Below are positions 43,330 through 55,297 of a stretch of DNA of 64,000 nt, in pieces; the stretch's first letter is position 1; the number at the start of each line of letters is the position of its first letter. The notes beneath the pieces were generated by a model. It was not told where the DNA came from. It worked only from the letters and a program-made list of their open reading frames with translations, and ran no database searches. The position numbers and the translations under genes were made by a program. The DNA comes from Merluccius polli (taxonomy: Eukaryota; Chordata; Actinopteri; Gadiformes; Merlucciidae), in contig JAOPHQ010004265.1 in the NCBI GenBank assembly GCA_030340625.1, positions 435,001-499,000 of the forward strand, in the 5' to 3' direction.

Positions 43330-43705
43330 CATTGTTGTATGTGCAGTATGACCGGTATCACAAATACAGCAGAAGACACACAACAATGTTGGGAAAGCGT
43401 AACCGTGTCCAAGGATGCCATACCAGCGCACCCAGAGATTCACCACCCCATAGGACTATTTACTGCTGCACCCCCCTCCCTTAACCCGACCACAAAACAC
43501 AGACACACCTCACACACCCGCCACGGCCACCTGGCTCTCCCAGTTAACACTGCAGACTGGAGGTCATGCCTCAGCAGATCAAGGTTCAGACAGCTCTGGA
43601 GGTGTGGGATGAGAGGGTCTCAGGGCCGTGTTGCTGCCCCCAGCAGCTACGGACTCACACCTCCACTGAAGAGCGTGATGAGTAATCTAAGACAAAGCAA
43701 GGTCA
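43330..43705. other. Intergenic sequence, no gene recognised
   Basis: A 206-codon plus-strand frame (43258-43878) crosses the palindrome and ends in a CA repeat, where it reads Thr-His repeats. No domain is visible and I reject it as a gene. Confidence 0.5.
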
Positions 43706-43710
43706 CCTCC

Positions 43711-43711
43711 A

Positions 43712-43742
<31 letters not shown>

Positions 43743-43862
43743 AGGATATACAAACACGCAACACATACAAATATACGCCAGGACACATGGAGTATACACA
43801 GTATGCAAGCACACATACACACATGCACGTGCGCACACACAAACACACACACACACACACAT
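43711..43862. repeat. CA-rich microsatellites
   Basis: Pure CA at 43711-43740 and 43839-43861 with degenerate CA between. Confidence 0.95.
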
Positions 43863-44188
43863 AAAAGTGCGGCGTTAGTGATGCACTGGTGTATTTTTTT
43901 TTTCTCTTGACCTCAAACTTTACTCTGTGTCTTCAACGCCGGAGTCAGGGAAATACGAGTATTATGCTGTGTCACACATTTTAGTGGTGATATCCGTCTA
44001 ATTGATGACTTTGTGTCAAATCATTCCATTATGCATAACTTAGCATGGATCAGGTCCTACATTAACATAATCAGCCATTGGATATTCTGCAGGTTGTGAC
44101 ACTCCGGAATGGAGCGGAACCACATCCTTAGCAACACAGCCAGGGTGGAGGTAAACATGAGTTGGCTAACATATTGATTCTCTCCTTG

Positions 44189-44189
<1 letters not shown>

Positions 44190-44223
<34 letters not shown>

Positions 44224-44231
44224 TGCGCGTG

Positions 44232-44262
<31 letters not shown>

Positions 44263-44335
44263 ATGAAAAAATGTCCAAAGAAAAGACACACACATATGCA
44301 AACAAATGCACTTTTATACATGGACACACACACAC
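44190..44335. repeat. CA-rich microsatellites
   Basis: CA runs at 44190-44221 and 44232-44258, then degenerate CACACATATGC units. Confidence 0.95.
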
Positions 44336-44455
44336 ATTTTTAAGCTATGGTGCGGTTAATGTTAAGATGTCAGTTCCTTATTCACTTGAAGCTAATGCTT
44401 GAAGGCCAGTCAGTGAGCATGCTGTGTTCATGCAGAGGCACATTTGAATAAACAA

Positions 44456-44485
44456 CCACACACACACACATTCACACACACAAAC

Positions 44486-44520
<35 letters not shown>

Positions 44521-44553
44521 CGCGCATGCAGGCACACACACACACACACACAC
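44456..44553. repeat. CA-rich microsatellite
   Basis: CA runs interrupted by AAAC and GCGCATGCAGG. Confidence 0.95.
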
Positions 44554-44599
44554 AGCAAACAGCTTGGAGAGTGAGGGGTGTAGAGCCGCCTGTTCAGAC

Positions 44600-45060
44600 G
44601 CTGGCGTTTGCAATCACTAAGCTGCTTTAGAGTCTTCCACCACAGTCCTGATTTAAAATTCATAAATGCTAATCCTTCATAATTTACAGTTTAAAAAGCA
44701 GCCCTGTTCACGGGCCCCGTGGCCACAGCTCTGTCAGAGTAATTATACCAAGGAGCTGGGAATGGACTGGTAGCAGAGACTCTCAGCAGGCCAGGAAACC
44801 CCCTTTACTGGCACCACACCAAACTCCAAATACCTAAACAGATTAGCAAGTCATTTTCCAGTTCAACCTGGACATAGGTGCCAAACTACACTTATAATGC
44901 CGTCAGGTAAGGTAAACAGCGTAACGGTATGGCCGTGCCTGTTTCTGATTAAATTGACAATATGGCAACTAATTTTATTAGCCCTTTTATTTAATTTGTG
45001 GCCACAGCGATTGTCTTTTACAAGGTTATGCTCGGCTGGCTTTCTTCTCTGGTGTCAGAG
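44600..45060. promoter_or_regulatory. Candidate conserved non-coding elements
   Basis: ATTTAAAATTCATAAATGC, CCTTCATAATTTACAG, GAGTAATTATACCAAGG, GATTAAATTGACAATATGG, CTAATTTTATTAGCCC. Dense AT-rich motifs in complex sequence between CA and GT microsatellites. Inference only. Confidence 0.38.
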
Positions 45061-45126
45061 ACGGTGATTTGCTGCCCTCCCTCCCATTCACTGACATCAT
45101 TCTGTGTTTGTGCGTGTTTTCATTGT

Positions 45127-45162
45127 GTTTGTGTGTGTGTGTGTGCGCGTGTGTGTGTGTGA
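45127..45162. repeat. (GT)n microsatellite
   Basis: GTGTGTGTGTGTGTGCGCGTG and continuation. Confidence 0.95.
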
Positions 45163-45169
45163 GTGGTAT

Positions 45170-46580
45170 AATAAGGGAGGCCTCTATTTTGGAGGTGTCG
45201 GTGCCTAAGCAGATTTATTTGTCCTTGCGAGGAGAAAGTACATTAGTTTAGATGTAGATTATCTGTGATTCTTGCAACCGAGGTCACTAATAGAAACCCA
45301 TTTTGAAAATGGTCTGTTTCCACTGTAATGGCCCACAATGGCTCTGCAACGCCACTGAAGGTCTTATGAAAGGGTCCTGCTTTCCATGTAGTGGCTCTCT
45401 CAGTGCAAAATGGCTTACAGCTCTTATAAATGCATAATTTAGTATCTCAAATATTGATTCATCCCTCATCCTGATATATTATATGGTAAAGTTTGAATTA
45501 TAGAGCTGTGGAAAAAAGGCGACTGAAGATATATAGTCGTTTGTGATTATAGTATTCAATAAACCGGATGATGACATTTTTTCATCAGAGCATGGAAATG
45601 TACAATCTAGCATCCAATTTTACAAATTTGAGTTCCATAGGAATGTACAATAGATATCTGTCAGTGCAATACAATAACAACTTTAATAACTGTTTCAAGA
45701 CCCAACACCAAATCATATTATGAAGTAGAATTTAGATTTTCTTTTGGGACAGTGTTTTTAATGCAATTTAGTGGAATATTATTTCCTTTTTCTTTCACAA
45801 AGATTCATGTTTTGCTACGATGTGTAAATACATTTATGCCCAGGATATTATTACGAGCGTACCGGACACAAATAATAAAGAAGGCTGTGTCCTCAGTTGA
45901 TTACCTTTGTAAAGATCTTTGTCTTGTATGATCACTACTGCCTGCCTTTCTGTCCAAATAAGTGAGCTTCAGATGAATCCCTTGTCTGGTAAAAATGTAG
46001 ATATAGAATGTAGTTTTCTTTATATCATCGTGTTGTGCTGCCCTTATGAGAATTATTATTGCATAGAACAATAGGGAAGAAAATGAAATGTTCGATTTAC
46101 GCCAAACTAATCAATAAGTCTAATTCTCTTGGATTAATCGTGTAAATTCCTCAGAGTGAACATACTAACTTTGAAACATAGGCGATGTTTATACCTTCTT
46201 CTCAAACTTTTTAATCGTGCTTTAGTTTCTGTTGCAACCTGGTTTATCACAGGTATAGCCATGCACCAATGGAGGTCCTACCACCAGGCCTATAATGGAG
46301 CAAATCTTTTTCTTTTTTTTTTAACACAAAAGATGTTGGTGTTATATAGGTGCTACACAAACGATTTTATAAGAGAATATTACTACAAGAGGACTGGACA
46401 TGTCAAGTCACAAATCCAGCACTTTAAAGTTTGTCTGCAACTTGTTTTTATTCTCTTCTGTGTAACTTCAAAAGTTGATTCTGCTGTTGCAGAATTTGGA
46501 AAAGCATTGAACAAATCAAACTTTGTTTACCCAATTTTCCCTTTTCTTAACTTTCAAGGGTAGAGTTTAATGTTTTTTTA
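45170..46580. other. AT-rich intergenic sequence
   Basis: A 135-codon plus-strand frame (46156-46563) is rich in Phe, Leu and Tyr without any recognisable domain, and is probably chance in AT-rich DNA. No repeat family recognised. Confidence 0.45.
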
Positions 46581-46586
46581 TAGCAC

Positions 46587-46645
46587 ATTTACATTTACAG
46601 CATATAGCAGACACTTTTGTCCAAAGTGACTTACAATAAGTACAG
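46587..46645 (-). mobile_element. V-SINE/LINE tail, minus strand
   Basis: Read on the minus strand it gives CACTTTGGACAAAAGTGTCT plus GCTATATGCTG, the same tail seen at about 23372-23397 (CTTTGGATAAAAGCATCTG). The tRNA-like head, if present, would lie at higher coordinates, but I could not recognise it. Confidence 0.65.
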
Positions 46646-46839
46646 TAGAAAGTAAAACAATAATATATCCCTGTCGGTACAGCAAGGATTTCAATAGAAT
46701 AAGTTTCTAAGTGCACCTTAATTGCTAAGTTTAGCTATCCTTTCTGGTATACAACATAGCTAGGGTAAGATGCTAAATACTATTAATTGCCAGGACGTAC
46801 AACCATACAATGAGTGTATAAGAGGTTCATAGTATTACC

Positions 46840-47800
46840 TATTGGGTTTGCATAGTCAGTGTAGTCAGTGAATCATAGGCAAATAGTGTTTTAGTCTGAA
46901 ATACAAAAATAATTCACGCTTCAACTGTGGTGATGGCCTGTAAATACTATAATTACATAAACATAATAGAACTTCCATGCGGATACACAGCCACCAACAA
47001 TAGTGTCATCTGTAAGTTGATTGTCTCACTTAAAATACACAGTTTCAATCTTTTTATTTTTCCACATGGTCTGCCAGTTGTCAAAGATGCAATTTTAGTT
47101 CTCACACTCATGTATATACCTTGCTCAAAAATACATTATGCTAATGTATTAGTTTTGTAGTGCAGCTGTTTCACATGCAAATCATTCAACGGTGTGATAA
47201 AAGTTTAATTATTGCAAATCAAAGGTGACAAACAAGTCTATTCATAAAATTAATTTCCAGCATATAATCTCTTTTAATTTAGTTTTCTTTCAGACACACA
47301 TATTGCAGGGGAATATTGCTATAAATGATTCTAGTTATGTGCTCAATATTTTTTAAACATTGAAATAAAAGACCCTGGCCTCTGGTCACCTGTGGACCCT
47401 TCATTATGTCAAGTAGTGAGTGTATGTGATTGGGTGGATGCATGGATGTGAGGTGGGAATACGAATGCAAACCCCAAACAGAAACAGCCCTAACATAATT
47501 ATTGAAAACATACTTTGTTGGAATAACAAGTAAACAAAGAGGAGACAAAGAAGAGGATTATGTATTTATTCTGGTAAACACTTGTGTATTGCCAAGAGAA
47601 AAACATTGGAGTCTTTTTTTGGGTGATCCACCAGAGATTATCAAGTTACTATTTTGGTCATCTCAAAAATACAATAAACACAACATTTACCCAAATCACC
47701 ATGAACAATGGCAGCTGCAGTTGCCCATTATACAATAACTCAAGCATCAAACTCTTAAGTTCAACTCTCCTGTCTGTGGTCAACCCAGTCTCACATCATA
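46840..47800. other. AT-rich intergenic sequence
   Basis: No gene or family recognised. AAGCTAATG-type words are scattered. Confidence 0.45.
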
Positions 47801-48109
47801 ATGTGTAATAGCTACATTGGTCCACAGCGCAAAATGCAGTTAGTTAGTAATTAATTTGTTTCACAATATCTGCTCTAAAATTGTGAGATGCCTACGATTC
47901 TTTGGCCTATTCTTTTCTATTGGCCTGCATCCATGTCACATGACTGTCAAGTTTCTGTCAGTGAAAATAAAACAAAATGCTGACATTCCTTTTGTTCTTA
48001 AAATGCAATATTTTAAGATAGTTTCAGCATTAAAATGTGTTTTGATAACATTTCAAATGTGCATTTTATTTTCACAATCTTCATTCAGTGAATGTGGTGT
48101 ATAGTGCTT

Positions 48110-48245
48110 GGTTAGTGACCACTACTTTTCAGGATACATTGTGGGATACGATATAAGGGTATAATAATTCCCACTATACATTCAGACAGCACAAGAAAAT
48201 GACAAACTCACTATATAGTGGACTATATAATTAGTAGTGAGAGAC
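48110..48245 (+). repeat. CACTATATAGTG-type fish repeat in left arm
   Basis: CAGGATACATTGTGGGATAC and CACTATATAGTGGACTATAT resemble a motif set seen repeatedly in fish genomes. It lies in the portion of the left arm that has no counterpart in the right arm, so it may be an extra insertion. Confidence 0.45.
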
Positions 48246-48434
48246 TTCGGACAAAGCCGACGTGTTTTTGGGGGGCAACCCGGAGTTATGTTTGCCATTG
48301 CTTCGCCAAAAAGTCCATTCCAAAGGTTAATTTTATACATACATTTTGTAACAGATAATCATGACAAATGAATAAGTGTAAATGCAATTAATAAATTAAC
48401 GAAAAAGTTTTTAAAAGACTACAAAAATGATCAA

Positions 48435-48980
48435 CATGGGGGTCATAGCCCCACAGGAAGTGATGCAATTAGCTGGTGACCTAGGGGTCTAGGACACTTG
48501 GGAGTGAGCTAGAGACCTGGGGTCTGTTTTGAATGAAAGCGAGCCTCAAGGACATACAAGATTATCCAATTGGTGGCTCTAGCCCGACAGGAAGTGATGC
48601 AAACCCTCACGAGAAGTCATCAAAAGATTTTTTTAAAAACCACACCATTCATGGGGGCAGAATGATGGGAGTAAATTAGAGATGTCTGGCCTTTTAAATA
48701 TCGAACATTAAGGACAACTAGAATTATCAATTTGGGTATCTAGACAACCAGGAAGTAAAGCATACATAGGTGACCTCTTGGGGTCAAGCACACTTGGGAG
48801 TGAGTTAGAGACCTGCAGTCTGTTTTATATGAAAGAGGCCCTCAATGACATACAAGATTATCAATTGGGTGGCTGTAGCCCTACAGAAAGTGATGCAAAT
48901 GGTCATTGGGATGGCATCAGAAGATAAATAAACCCACACTATTGACAGGGGCCTATAATGACTTGGGAGTAAGCTAGAGA
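48435..48980 (+). repeat. Satellite-like tandem core, about 4 diverged units of about 135-160 bp
   Basis: AGGAAGTGATGCAA-type words begin near 48456, 48590, 48751 (AGGAAGTAAAGCA) and 48886. ACTTGGGAGTGAG recurs near 48497, 48798 and 48961, and GACATACAAGATTATC near 48551 and 48846. Units alternate in similarity, suggesting a dimeric arrangement. Confidence 0.85.
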
Positions 48981-49559
48981 CAATGGCGAACATAACTTAC
49001 GGGTTGCCCAACAAAAACAAGTTGGCTTACTGGAGGGTGGCGGTACCAATGCACCTAGTCTGTCGGAAATCCAAAGAAGAAGTAATACACCATCCCTGGG
49101 GCACTCTAAAATCTCAGTTTTTATTGAAAGACCATCATCAGTTACATAACATAAAACATAACATAACAGCTCAGATAACTACACAACGCGAAGACAATTA
49201 ACAACATGCAAGCTACGTGGTTTCAGCGATAGCAGCGTCCATAGCAACAACCATAGCAACAATAGAAAACATTGCATTAACTAACTCAACATCATATAGG
49301 CCACATTTACTGAATGAAGATTATGAAAATAAAATGCACATTTCATGCTAGATATGTTATCAAACGTATTTTAAGGCCAAAACTATCTTAAAATATTGCA
49401 TTTTCCACTGAGAATAAAAGGAATGTCAGCCATTTTGTTTTGTTTTCGCAGACATAAACTTAAGACATAAAGAGAAACAAGTGACGTGGACGCAGGCCAA
49501 TAGCAAAGAATAGGCCTAGGCCTGCACTGTGGACCAACGTAGCTATTACACACACACAA

Positions 49560-50380
49560 CCACAGCCCGGGTTTCTGTGGTTGCTGTTTTTCCAGGTATA
49601 GCATGGTCCAACAAACAGAACGTATCAAGTCCAACAACATAATAACAATACAGGACAATAAAGGAGTTTCTGCTTTAAAAAATAACTTGGATTTATGAAC
49701 GAACCACACATTATTATTTTTTTGTGTTATCTTAAATCTTAAATTTAATGTTATGTATTTAATGTATGTATGTAAATAGCTAATTTACTTTAATCTTGTG
49801 ATGTGTGCTGACATGCCAGCTTAACTTCATAGACTAGCCGGTCTACTCTTTCGAGACGATTATTAAAACACACCTAAAGTGTGGTCACAGGCCGGAAAGA
49901 GTGGGTCCTTCTCGGAGCAGATCAATGTAAGTATATAACACGTGTTCCTTCACAGACGATAGGGCACGGCTGTTATCCCATGCTATTAATACCATAACAA
50001 GCCTTTTTGTGTTGTATCACCTGGTGCTCAACACCCCGCCGCACAGTAGGTCAAATTGAGAAACAGGACAAGATGTGTAGCTGCCTGTCCGACGCCGCAC
50101 AGTGTGACTCTCTCAACTTCATTAGCCGATAGCTCTGGGAAAAGAGTTACTGCTGGCGTTGTACACCTTTATGAAAAAGTTGAGTGCAACCACTTTGATT
50201 ATAACAAGGGTAAAAACACACACACAAAGAAACCGTGCTCAGATGATAAGAGGGAATGCAGTGTGAGGCCGGTGTGGTGTAATTGTAAGAAGGGACCCCC
50301 GTCGCACGAGGCTTCCTCTCCCTCCCAGCGCAAAGACGCTGTATGCAAACCTCCCACGCTGCTTTCACTTGATTTAATTA
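49560..50380. other. Intergenic sequence, no gene recognised
   Basis: ACCACAGCCCGGGTTTCTGT plus GGTTG at 49559-49583 carries a short inverted pair (AACCACAG/CTGTGGTT). Otherwise unremarkable. Confidence 0.45.
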
Positions 50381-50384
50381 ATTA

Positions 50385-50560
50385 CATTTTTTTTTCTGTT
50401 AAACTGATGGAAATATTGCCTCTTTTCCAATAAAAGCCAGACAGCTTTAGCACTGTGTCATGGCTTGAAGCCCTCTGAATTAATTGCGGATGGATTTCAA
50501 CCCGCCTGGGCCGTACCCCGGTGTGTTACCAAAAAGGGGACGGCCAGAAATCACCCAGCC
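50385..50560. promoter_or_regulatory. Candidate conserved non-coding element
   Basis: TTTTCCAATAAAAGCCAGAC and CCCTCTGAATTAATTGCGG in complex sequence, followed by CpG-containing DNA to about 50600. Inference only. Confidence 0.3.
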
Positions 50561-50859
50561 TCTAGGAGAAACCCGGTCGCCACGGACGTCGCACATGGTC
50601 GAACATCTCATGACAGCAACTATAATATCCTCCTGCAGATCCGTATCACATGGCTTTGTTTTGACCCTTGGTTTGCGAGTGACTCCTAAACGATCGCTGT
50701 GCATCAATAAGCGAAAACCACTGATTCAGACAATAGGGCAGAAAATGCAGGGAAGACAGGGAAATTGAATCACGTGTCTGGTGATGTGAATGAATTGAAG
50801 TGGAGAGCAGGGCTGTGGAAATACCTCGGTGTGAGGCCCTAATCAGTTGGAAACAAGGG

Positions 50860-50915
50860 AGGGGGGGAGAAGGTGGTGGTGGGGGGAGGGTGGAGGGGGG
50901 GGGGGGGGGGGGGGT
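50860..50915 (+). repeat. Poly-G-rich tract, potential G-quadruplex
   Basis: G7, GGTGGTGG, G6, GGG and a final G run of about 20 nt (50894-50914). Confidence 0.92.
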
Positions 50916-50984
50916 GAAAAAGCTTTCATTCCTGTAACTAATCATTTGTGGTTTCCCAATGCAGTCATCCAGCGCCAAAGGCAG

Positions 50985-51110
50985 AGACTAATAAACTAGG
51001 AGGCTGTGTAGATTTATAAATGATTAATTAAGGGCCGTCCCATGGGAGCCACAGCAGCTATAAGCAAAAAATATTAATTAGTTGAGATGAGCCTTAAACT
51101 AACAGGAAAA
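50985..51110. promoter_or_regulatory. Candidate conserved non-coding element
   Basis: ATTTATAAATGATTAATTAA, AAAATATTAATTAGTTGAG and CCTTAAACTAACAGG. Strong clustering of TTAATTA homeodomain cores; inference only. Confidence 0.42.
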
Positions 51111-51114
51111 CATT

Positions 51115-53295
51115 CCAGCCCATGTTGGAGAGCGCGGCGGGGGCACGGCGTGTCTGACTCTGGGCCCTCGTCCCCTGCACCACCGCGGGCTGTGTGCTGT
51201 GGGTCCGTCTGCAGGGTAATGAAGAGTCTCGTACTTCAGAGTGTCAGAGCGAGAGACGCACTGGAACTCGGTATTAAAGAGGACTGGCTGGGGGTGACGT
51301 CTATTACGGTGGAGAACTGAAATTAGCTTTATACCGATTCAAGTACCCCTGCAACCCCCTTGTATCGTTACCTTAGCATCTCTGGGTCACTCTCCTGACA
51401 CCCGCTCCCACTGCTTTACAGAGACATGTGTAAGCCGCTGCTGTCCTTTGCTTCATTCTATTGAATGTCAAGATGTTGCATTGAATATCCCAGAGATTAA
51501 GAGACGTGTTTGAAAGTTGATTCTGTAGCTAATAAAAAAAATAAAAGATCATAGTAACTCCATGAGCGGGATATGGCAAGTAACGGCAACCAGGTAATAC
51601 AATAATAAAAAGCTTCTTTGTGTTCTCTGGCTCGCTGTCAACAGGATGTTGATGTAGGTGTTTACATATCCTTTGTTTAACGATTTAACATGAGTACTGT
51701 ATTGCTTACGTTGACATGTCATTTCATGGGGTAAACAATCTTTTGGATCGAAGAATCCCTTTGTGCACACGTGGTATGGAGTATAATGCAATTAAAACAG
51801 CAATACACGCCATGCTGCTTAAACTATTCATTACTCAAGTAAAACCCAATAGATAATCCATTCTACTGTCCCCGTTGCCGAGAACAACCTCTAAATAGCT
51901 GCGATAGCAAAGGAGCTTTTCTTTCCTGCATTTAATAGCCACATTGAGGCCTACATGATGCCAATTCCTAGTAAAAGAGCCAGGGTACAAACAAAGATCA
52001 AATTGTTGGCTATACCCACCACCAGCCAATAAACCAAGCAGGGCTCCCAAATAAAATGTAAACTACAAATTAGCCAGGGGAAATAAGAAATAACAACCCT
52101 TTTTTGTTTTTGTAAGTCCCTCAGAAATCCAATATCTTAGTTAAGAATAGCATGTCATCTCTTGTTGATGTCCCCTTCAGCGTGCATTGTGAAGACTGCA
52201 TGTGGTTGGAAACACAGCACACTCAAAGAGAGATGTAGCAGAGGACAATGTCATGATAAATAACTTGGGACTGTAATTATCATACTTCCACAAACGACAG
52301 TTTTTATATTAAAAATGGAAGGGAAAACAAGCCAATAAAATGGGAATGAATCCAGCACTGGGCAATGAGGATGAAACACAATTATGGAAATATGAAATCA
52401 TTTCTAAAGGTCATGCATCCTTTAAAAGACCATGTTGACGAGAGCCAAAGTTACTGGAAGAATAATCCTTCTCTGCTCAACTCCAATATACCCTATTCAG
52501 GGAAAATTGGACCAGACTATTTGGGACAATCGGCCCAGATATAGTTTATGAGGGGGTGAGGCAACCAGGGCTAATAGAGAGGGTTAATATGTCGATCTAT
52601 TACAAGTCACCCGAATATACTGGAGGTGACGAAGCTACAGCCCACCCCCACATTGAAGCCATGGAGGGAGGGAGCAGGCATATACACTATCAAACATCTC
52701 CATGTGTCAATCTCTTGACTACAGTTTCATGTGCAGGTTAAAAGGGAGCTGGCCACCACATTTTGAATGTCTTCGACATACAATCAGATGAAAAGAGGGT
52801 ATACGAGGTAAAGCAGGAATCGGAGTGAGCAGACACTTGGAGCAAGGGGGCTGGCGTTCCTCTAAGCCGCCCTAATTGACTCACTGGAGGGGCAGGCTCT
52901 GGCGGCATGGAGGTGCTTCAGAAGTCGACATCCTCAGAAAGGCAGCGTTGACGATGAATATGTGTTTTGAGATTCCTTAAATAAATATTTCATTCAACAT
53001 TGGCAATGGCAGATAGGCAATGGATGAAAGCCATTTCATGTCGCGTCTGCTTTGGGGTTGGGCTTGGCGGTATGTGTGGGGAAGATTTCAGGCCACTGGA
53101 ACACTAGCAAGAAGACAGGCAAGAAAGACCGAAACCCAAATGAATGATAGCCTAAAAGCAGTGAGCAGCACACCCTGCTATTTTATGGGAGGGGGTTCAC
53201 TGAGGTTGTCCGGCAGAATGGGGTGATGCTTGACAACAATTAGTGCTGCTGGTACAAATGTGACAGACAGGCCTCTACTGTAACACAGAGGCCGG
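51115..53295. other. Intergenic sequence, no gene recognised
   Basis: 51120-51300 is GC-richer with several CpGs (GAGCGCGGCGGGGG) and might be regulatory. The remainder is AT-rich with no coding or transposon signature. Confidence 0.45.
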
Positions 53296-53302
53296 GTCCC
53301 TG

Positions 53303-53324
53303 CCCCCCCCCCCCCCCCCCCCCC
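53303..53324. repeat. 22-nt poly-C run
   Basis: Pure C tract followed by ACCCACCCA. Confidence 0.95.
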
Positions 53325-53464
53325 ACCCACCCAGACATCAGAGCAGTCATATCTCCCAAGGATCAGCCTCCCCATCACTTCTCCTCAGACAGCATTTATG
53401 TTGGAGAGCAACATCCATTGCTGTACAAAAACAGTCAAGACTACCCATATTATCACAGAGATAG

Positions 53465-53610
53465 AAGTCTGCATGAGGGGGCAGGAGTGTAATGGGTAGG
53501 GTGCTCAACTCTAGGACACTCCTTGGGTCGTGTGTTACATGCTCGCCATTCATGATTTCAGTGTCTGACATCATTACCCAGATCACACCCTTTACCTGTC
53601 GTTTGTCACT
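53465..53610 (+). mobile_element. Possible tRNA-derived SINE fragment
   Basis: GTGTAATGGGTAGGGTGCTC (A-box-like) is followed by GGTCGTGTGTTAC (weak B-box-like), in the spacing of a tRNA-type SINE head. It continues with ACCTGTCGTTTGTCACTGTG. The B box is poor, so this is tentative. Confidence 0.35.
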
Positions 53611-53614
53611 GTGC

Positions 53615-54340
53615 TGTTGAGAAAACAAAGCAAAACATATTTTACAAAGTTCAGTGAACAGCTCATTAACCCCTTGCAAAATGTTAGTTTCAATTACAAG
53701 AGATACTGTCAGGTAGCAGTTGCAATGTACCCCTCATACATAATTGAATGTGAACCCCTTGCGATCTTGGTTAACAGAACTGGAACCAGCCAGACCAACG
53801 CTGTCCCGAGGTTGCGCAGGCTCAATCGTACAGGCTTACTAATAGGTTTTGTTTCGATAAAAAATGAATGAAAACATTTCTCTAAATGCCAAAGGTTTGG
53901 GTGGTGAAGTACAGGCAAATGGTGTTCAATTATGTTTTTTCCTATTAATTCGAACGCTCACAATAAGCCCATTAAACAAAGATAACAATTTTAACTGTAA
54001 CAAACAGCAGTAGAGCAACAGTAGCCGCAGACTCCATTCTAAAATAAATCTTCCCACTGTGTTTTTGTGAGCAGGGTTCAGAGCAGTGCTTGTTTGAGCC
54101 AAATGGAAGTGCTACGCTGACAGTAAAATGTTTTCTTGTGTCATTTTTCAGTGGAAGTTCTGACTTGCCTGGCTAAAAACAAATCTAGTCTGTAATTGAA
54201 ATGTAGCATGAAATTACCGCTGCAAATAACCATGAGCCATTACACGAACACATTCTCTTCTTTCCTTCAGCAAGTGAAAGAATAAAAACAACTGCTAGAC
54301 CAAAACAGAATGTACTGTAATTTACAGACGCACACACAGA
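53615..54340. other. Intergenic sequence, no gene recognised
   Basis: AT-rich DNA leading into a degenerate CA tract (54330-54430) that is the insertion target of the next element. Confidence 0.5.
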
Positions 54341-54591
54341 GACGTCATCTGAATCACATGTACACAATTGCTGCGTGCTCACACATGCAAGCACACACAG
54401 GCGTACGCACAGACACACATGCGTGCACACTAGTGCTGGGCCTGAATATTCAAATATTTGGATATTTGTTCATTAGGTAGGTAGGTATTCCGATCTCAAT
54501 TAAGGATTTGAATGGTTTGTTTTTTTTAAAGAAAAAAATAAATAAATGAAACAAAACAAAAAAGAAAAAAACGTTTTGTTTGTTTGTTTTA

Positions 54592-54615
54592 TGCCTATGC
54601 ATATTTGCATAGGCA
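54592..54615. repeat. Perfect 10-bp hairpin inside hAT copy 1
   Basis: TGCCTATGCA, loop TATT, TGCATAGGCA. Confidence 0.9.
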
Positions 54616-55239
54616 GGTAGAAGGTTAGGTTACATTTCGTCCGAATATCCAAGCACTGCCTATGCATTCCTGCCACTCATCACCATCGGAGCTCATTTTT
54701 CATTTTCATTTCTCTTAATGCCAGAGCCTTTATGCCACAGGCCATTTGTTTAGCCAATTTCTTCAAGCTATTTCATGTTCTCCATTGGCTGCTTTAGACC
54801 TAAACTGGCTGCACTACAAGGGCTTGCCCCAAATATTCAAATTTGAATATCCTTCAAATTATTCTTCGTTGGTTTTGCTGTCCAGTGTGAGATATGGCAA
54901 GACTGACAGAGACAGACTTTAAACTAACAATATAATAATGTAATAATAATTATATTTATGAAATGTTTTAGGGTTCTCCCCAGGATTTGTTTTACATAGT
55001 GACGCTCCCACTCGTCAGTTGCGACCAAGAGGTTGTGGAAAGTGGGGGGCTTAATGGTTTTAGCAGTGTTTTAATAATAAATGTATTCTGCCACTATTTC
55101 AATGTTTAAACAATGCCAAGAGATACCGAAAAGCTCTAACTACTAATAATAATGGGTTGTTAATTTAATAAAAATGAATAGAACAAGTATATTTTCCTTT
55201 TATGGCAATCCATCACCCACAATACTAGTGCTATTAGTG

Positions 55240-55297
55240 CTATTCACCCGAACAAAAATCACACAAGCGTCTGTGTGATTTTTCTTCGGGTGAATAG
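55240..55297. repeat. 26-bp-arm hairpin inside hAT copy 1
   Basis: Arms 55240-55265 and 55272-55297 are complementary at 25 of 26 positions with the 6-nt loop AGCGTC. The right arm includes TGTGTGATTTTTCTTCGGG. Copy 2 has only this right-arm sequence (about 60950-60977), so the left arm looks like an inverted duplication specific to copy 1. Confidence 0.92.

Larger units (their letters stand above)
47803..49551. mobile_element. Nested foldback element, about 1.75 kb
   Basis: Outer arms: 47803-48101 (starts GTGTAATAGCTACATTGGTC) matches the reverse complement of 49299-49551 (GTGTAATAGCTACGTTGGTC). Both share GCTGACATTCCTTTT, ATGCAATATTTTAAGATAGT and AAATGTGCATTTTATTTTCA in order; the right arm lacks about 70 bp. 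Inner arms: 48252-48300 against 48981-49029 share GGGCAACCC, GTTATGTT and GCCATTG. Between the inner arms lies a tandem-repeat core. No transposase frame and no clear target duplication. The family is not identified. Confidence 0.85.

Noticed and set aside
43258..43878. 206-codon plus-strand open frame
   Set aside because: Runs through a perfect palindrome and ends in Thr-His repeats from a CA microsatellite; no family resemblance.
46156..46563. 135-codon frame in AT-rich DNA
   Set aside because: Phe/Leu/Tyr-rich composition expected from AT-rich DNA; no domain recognised.
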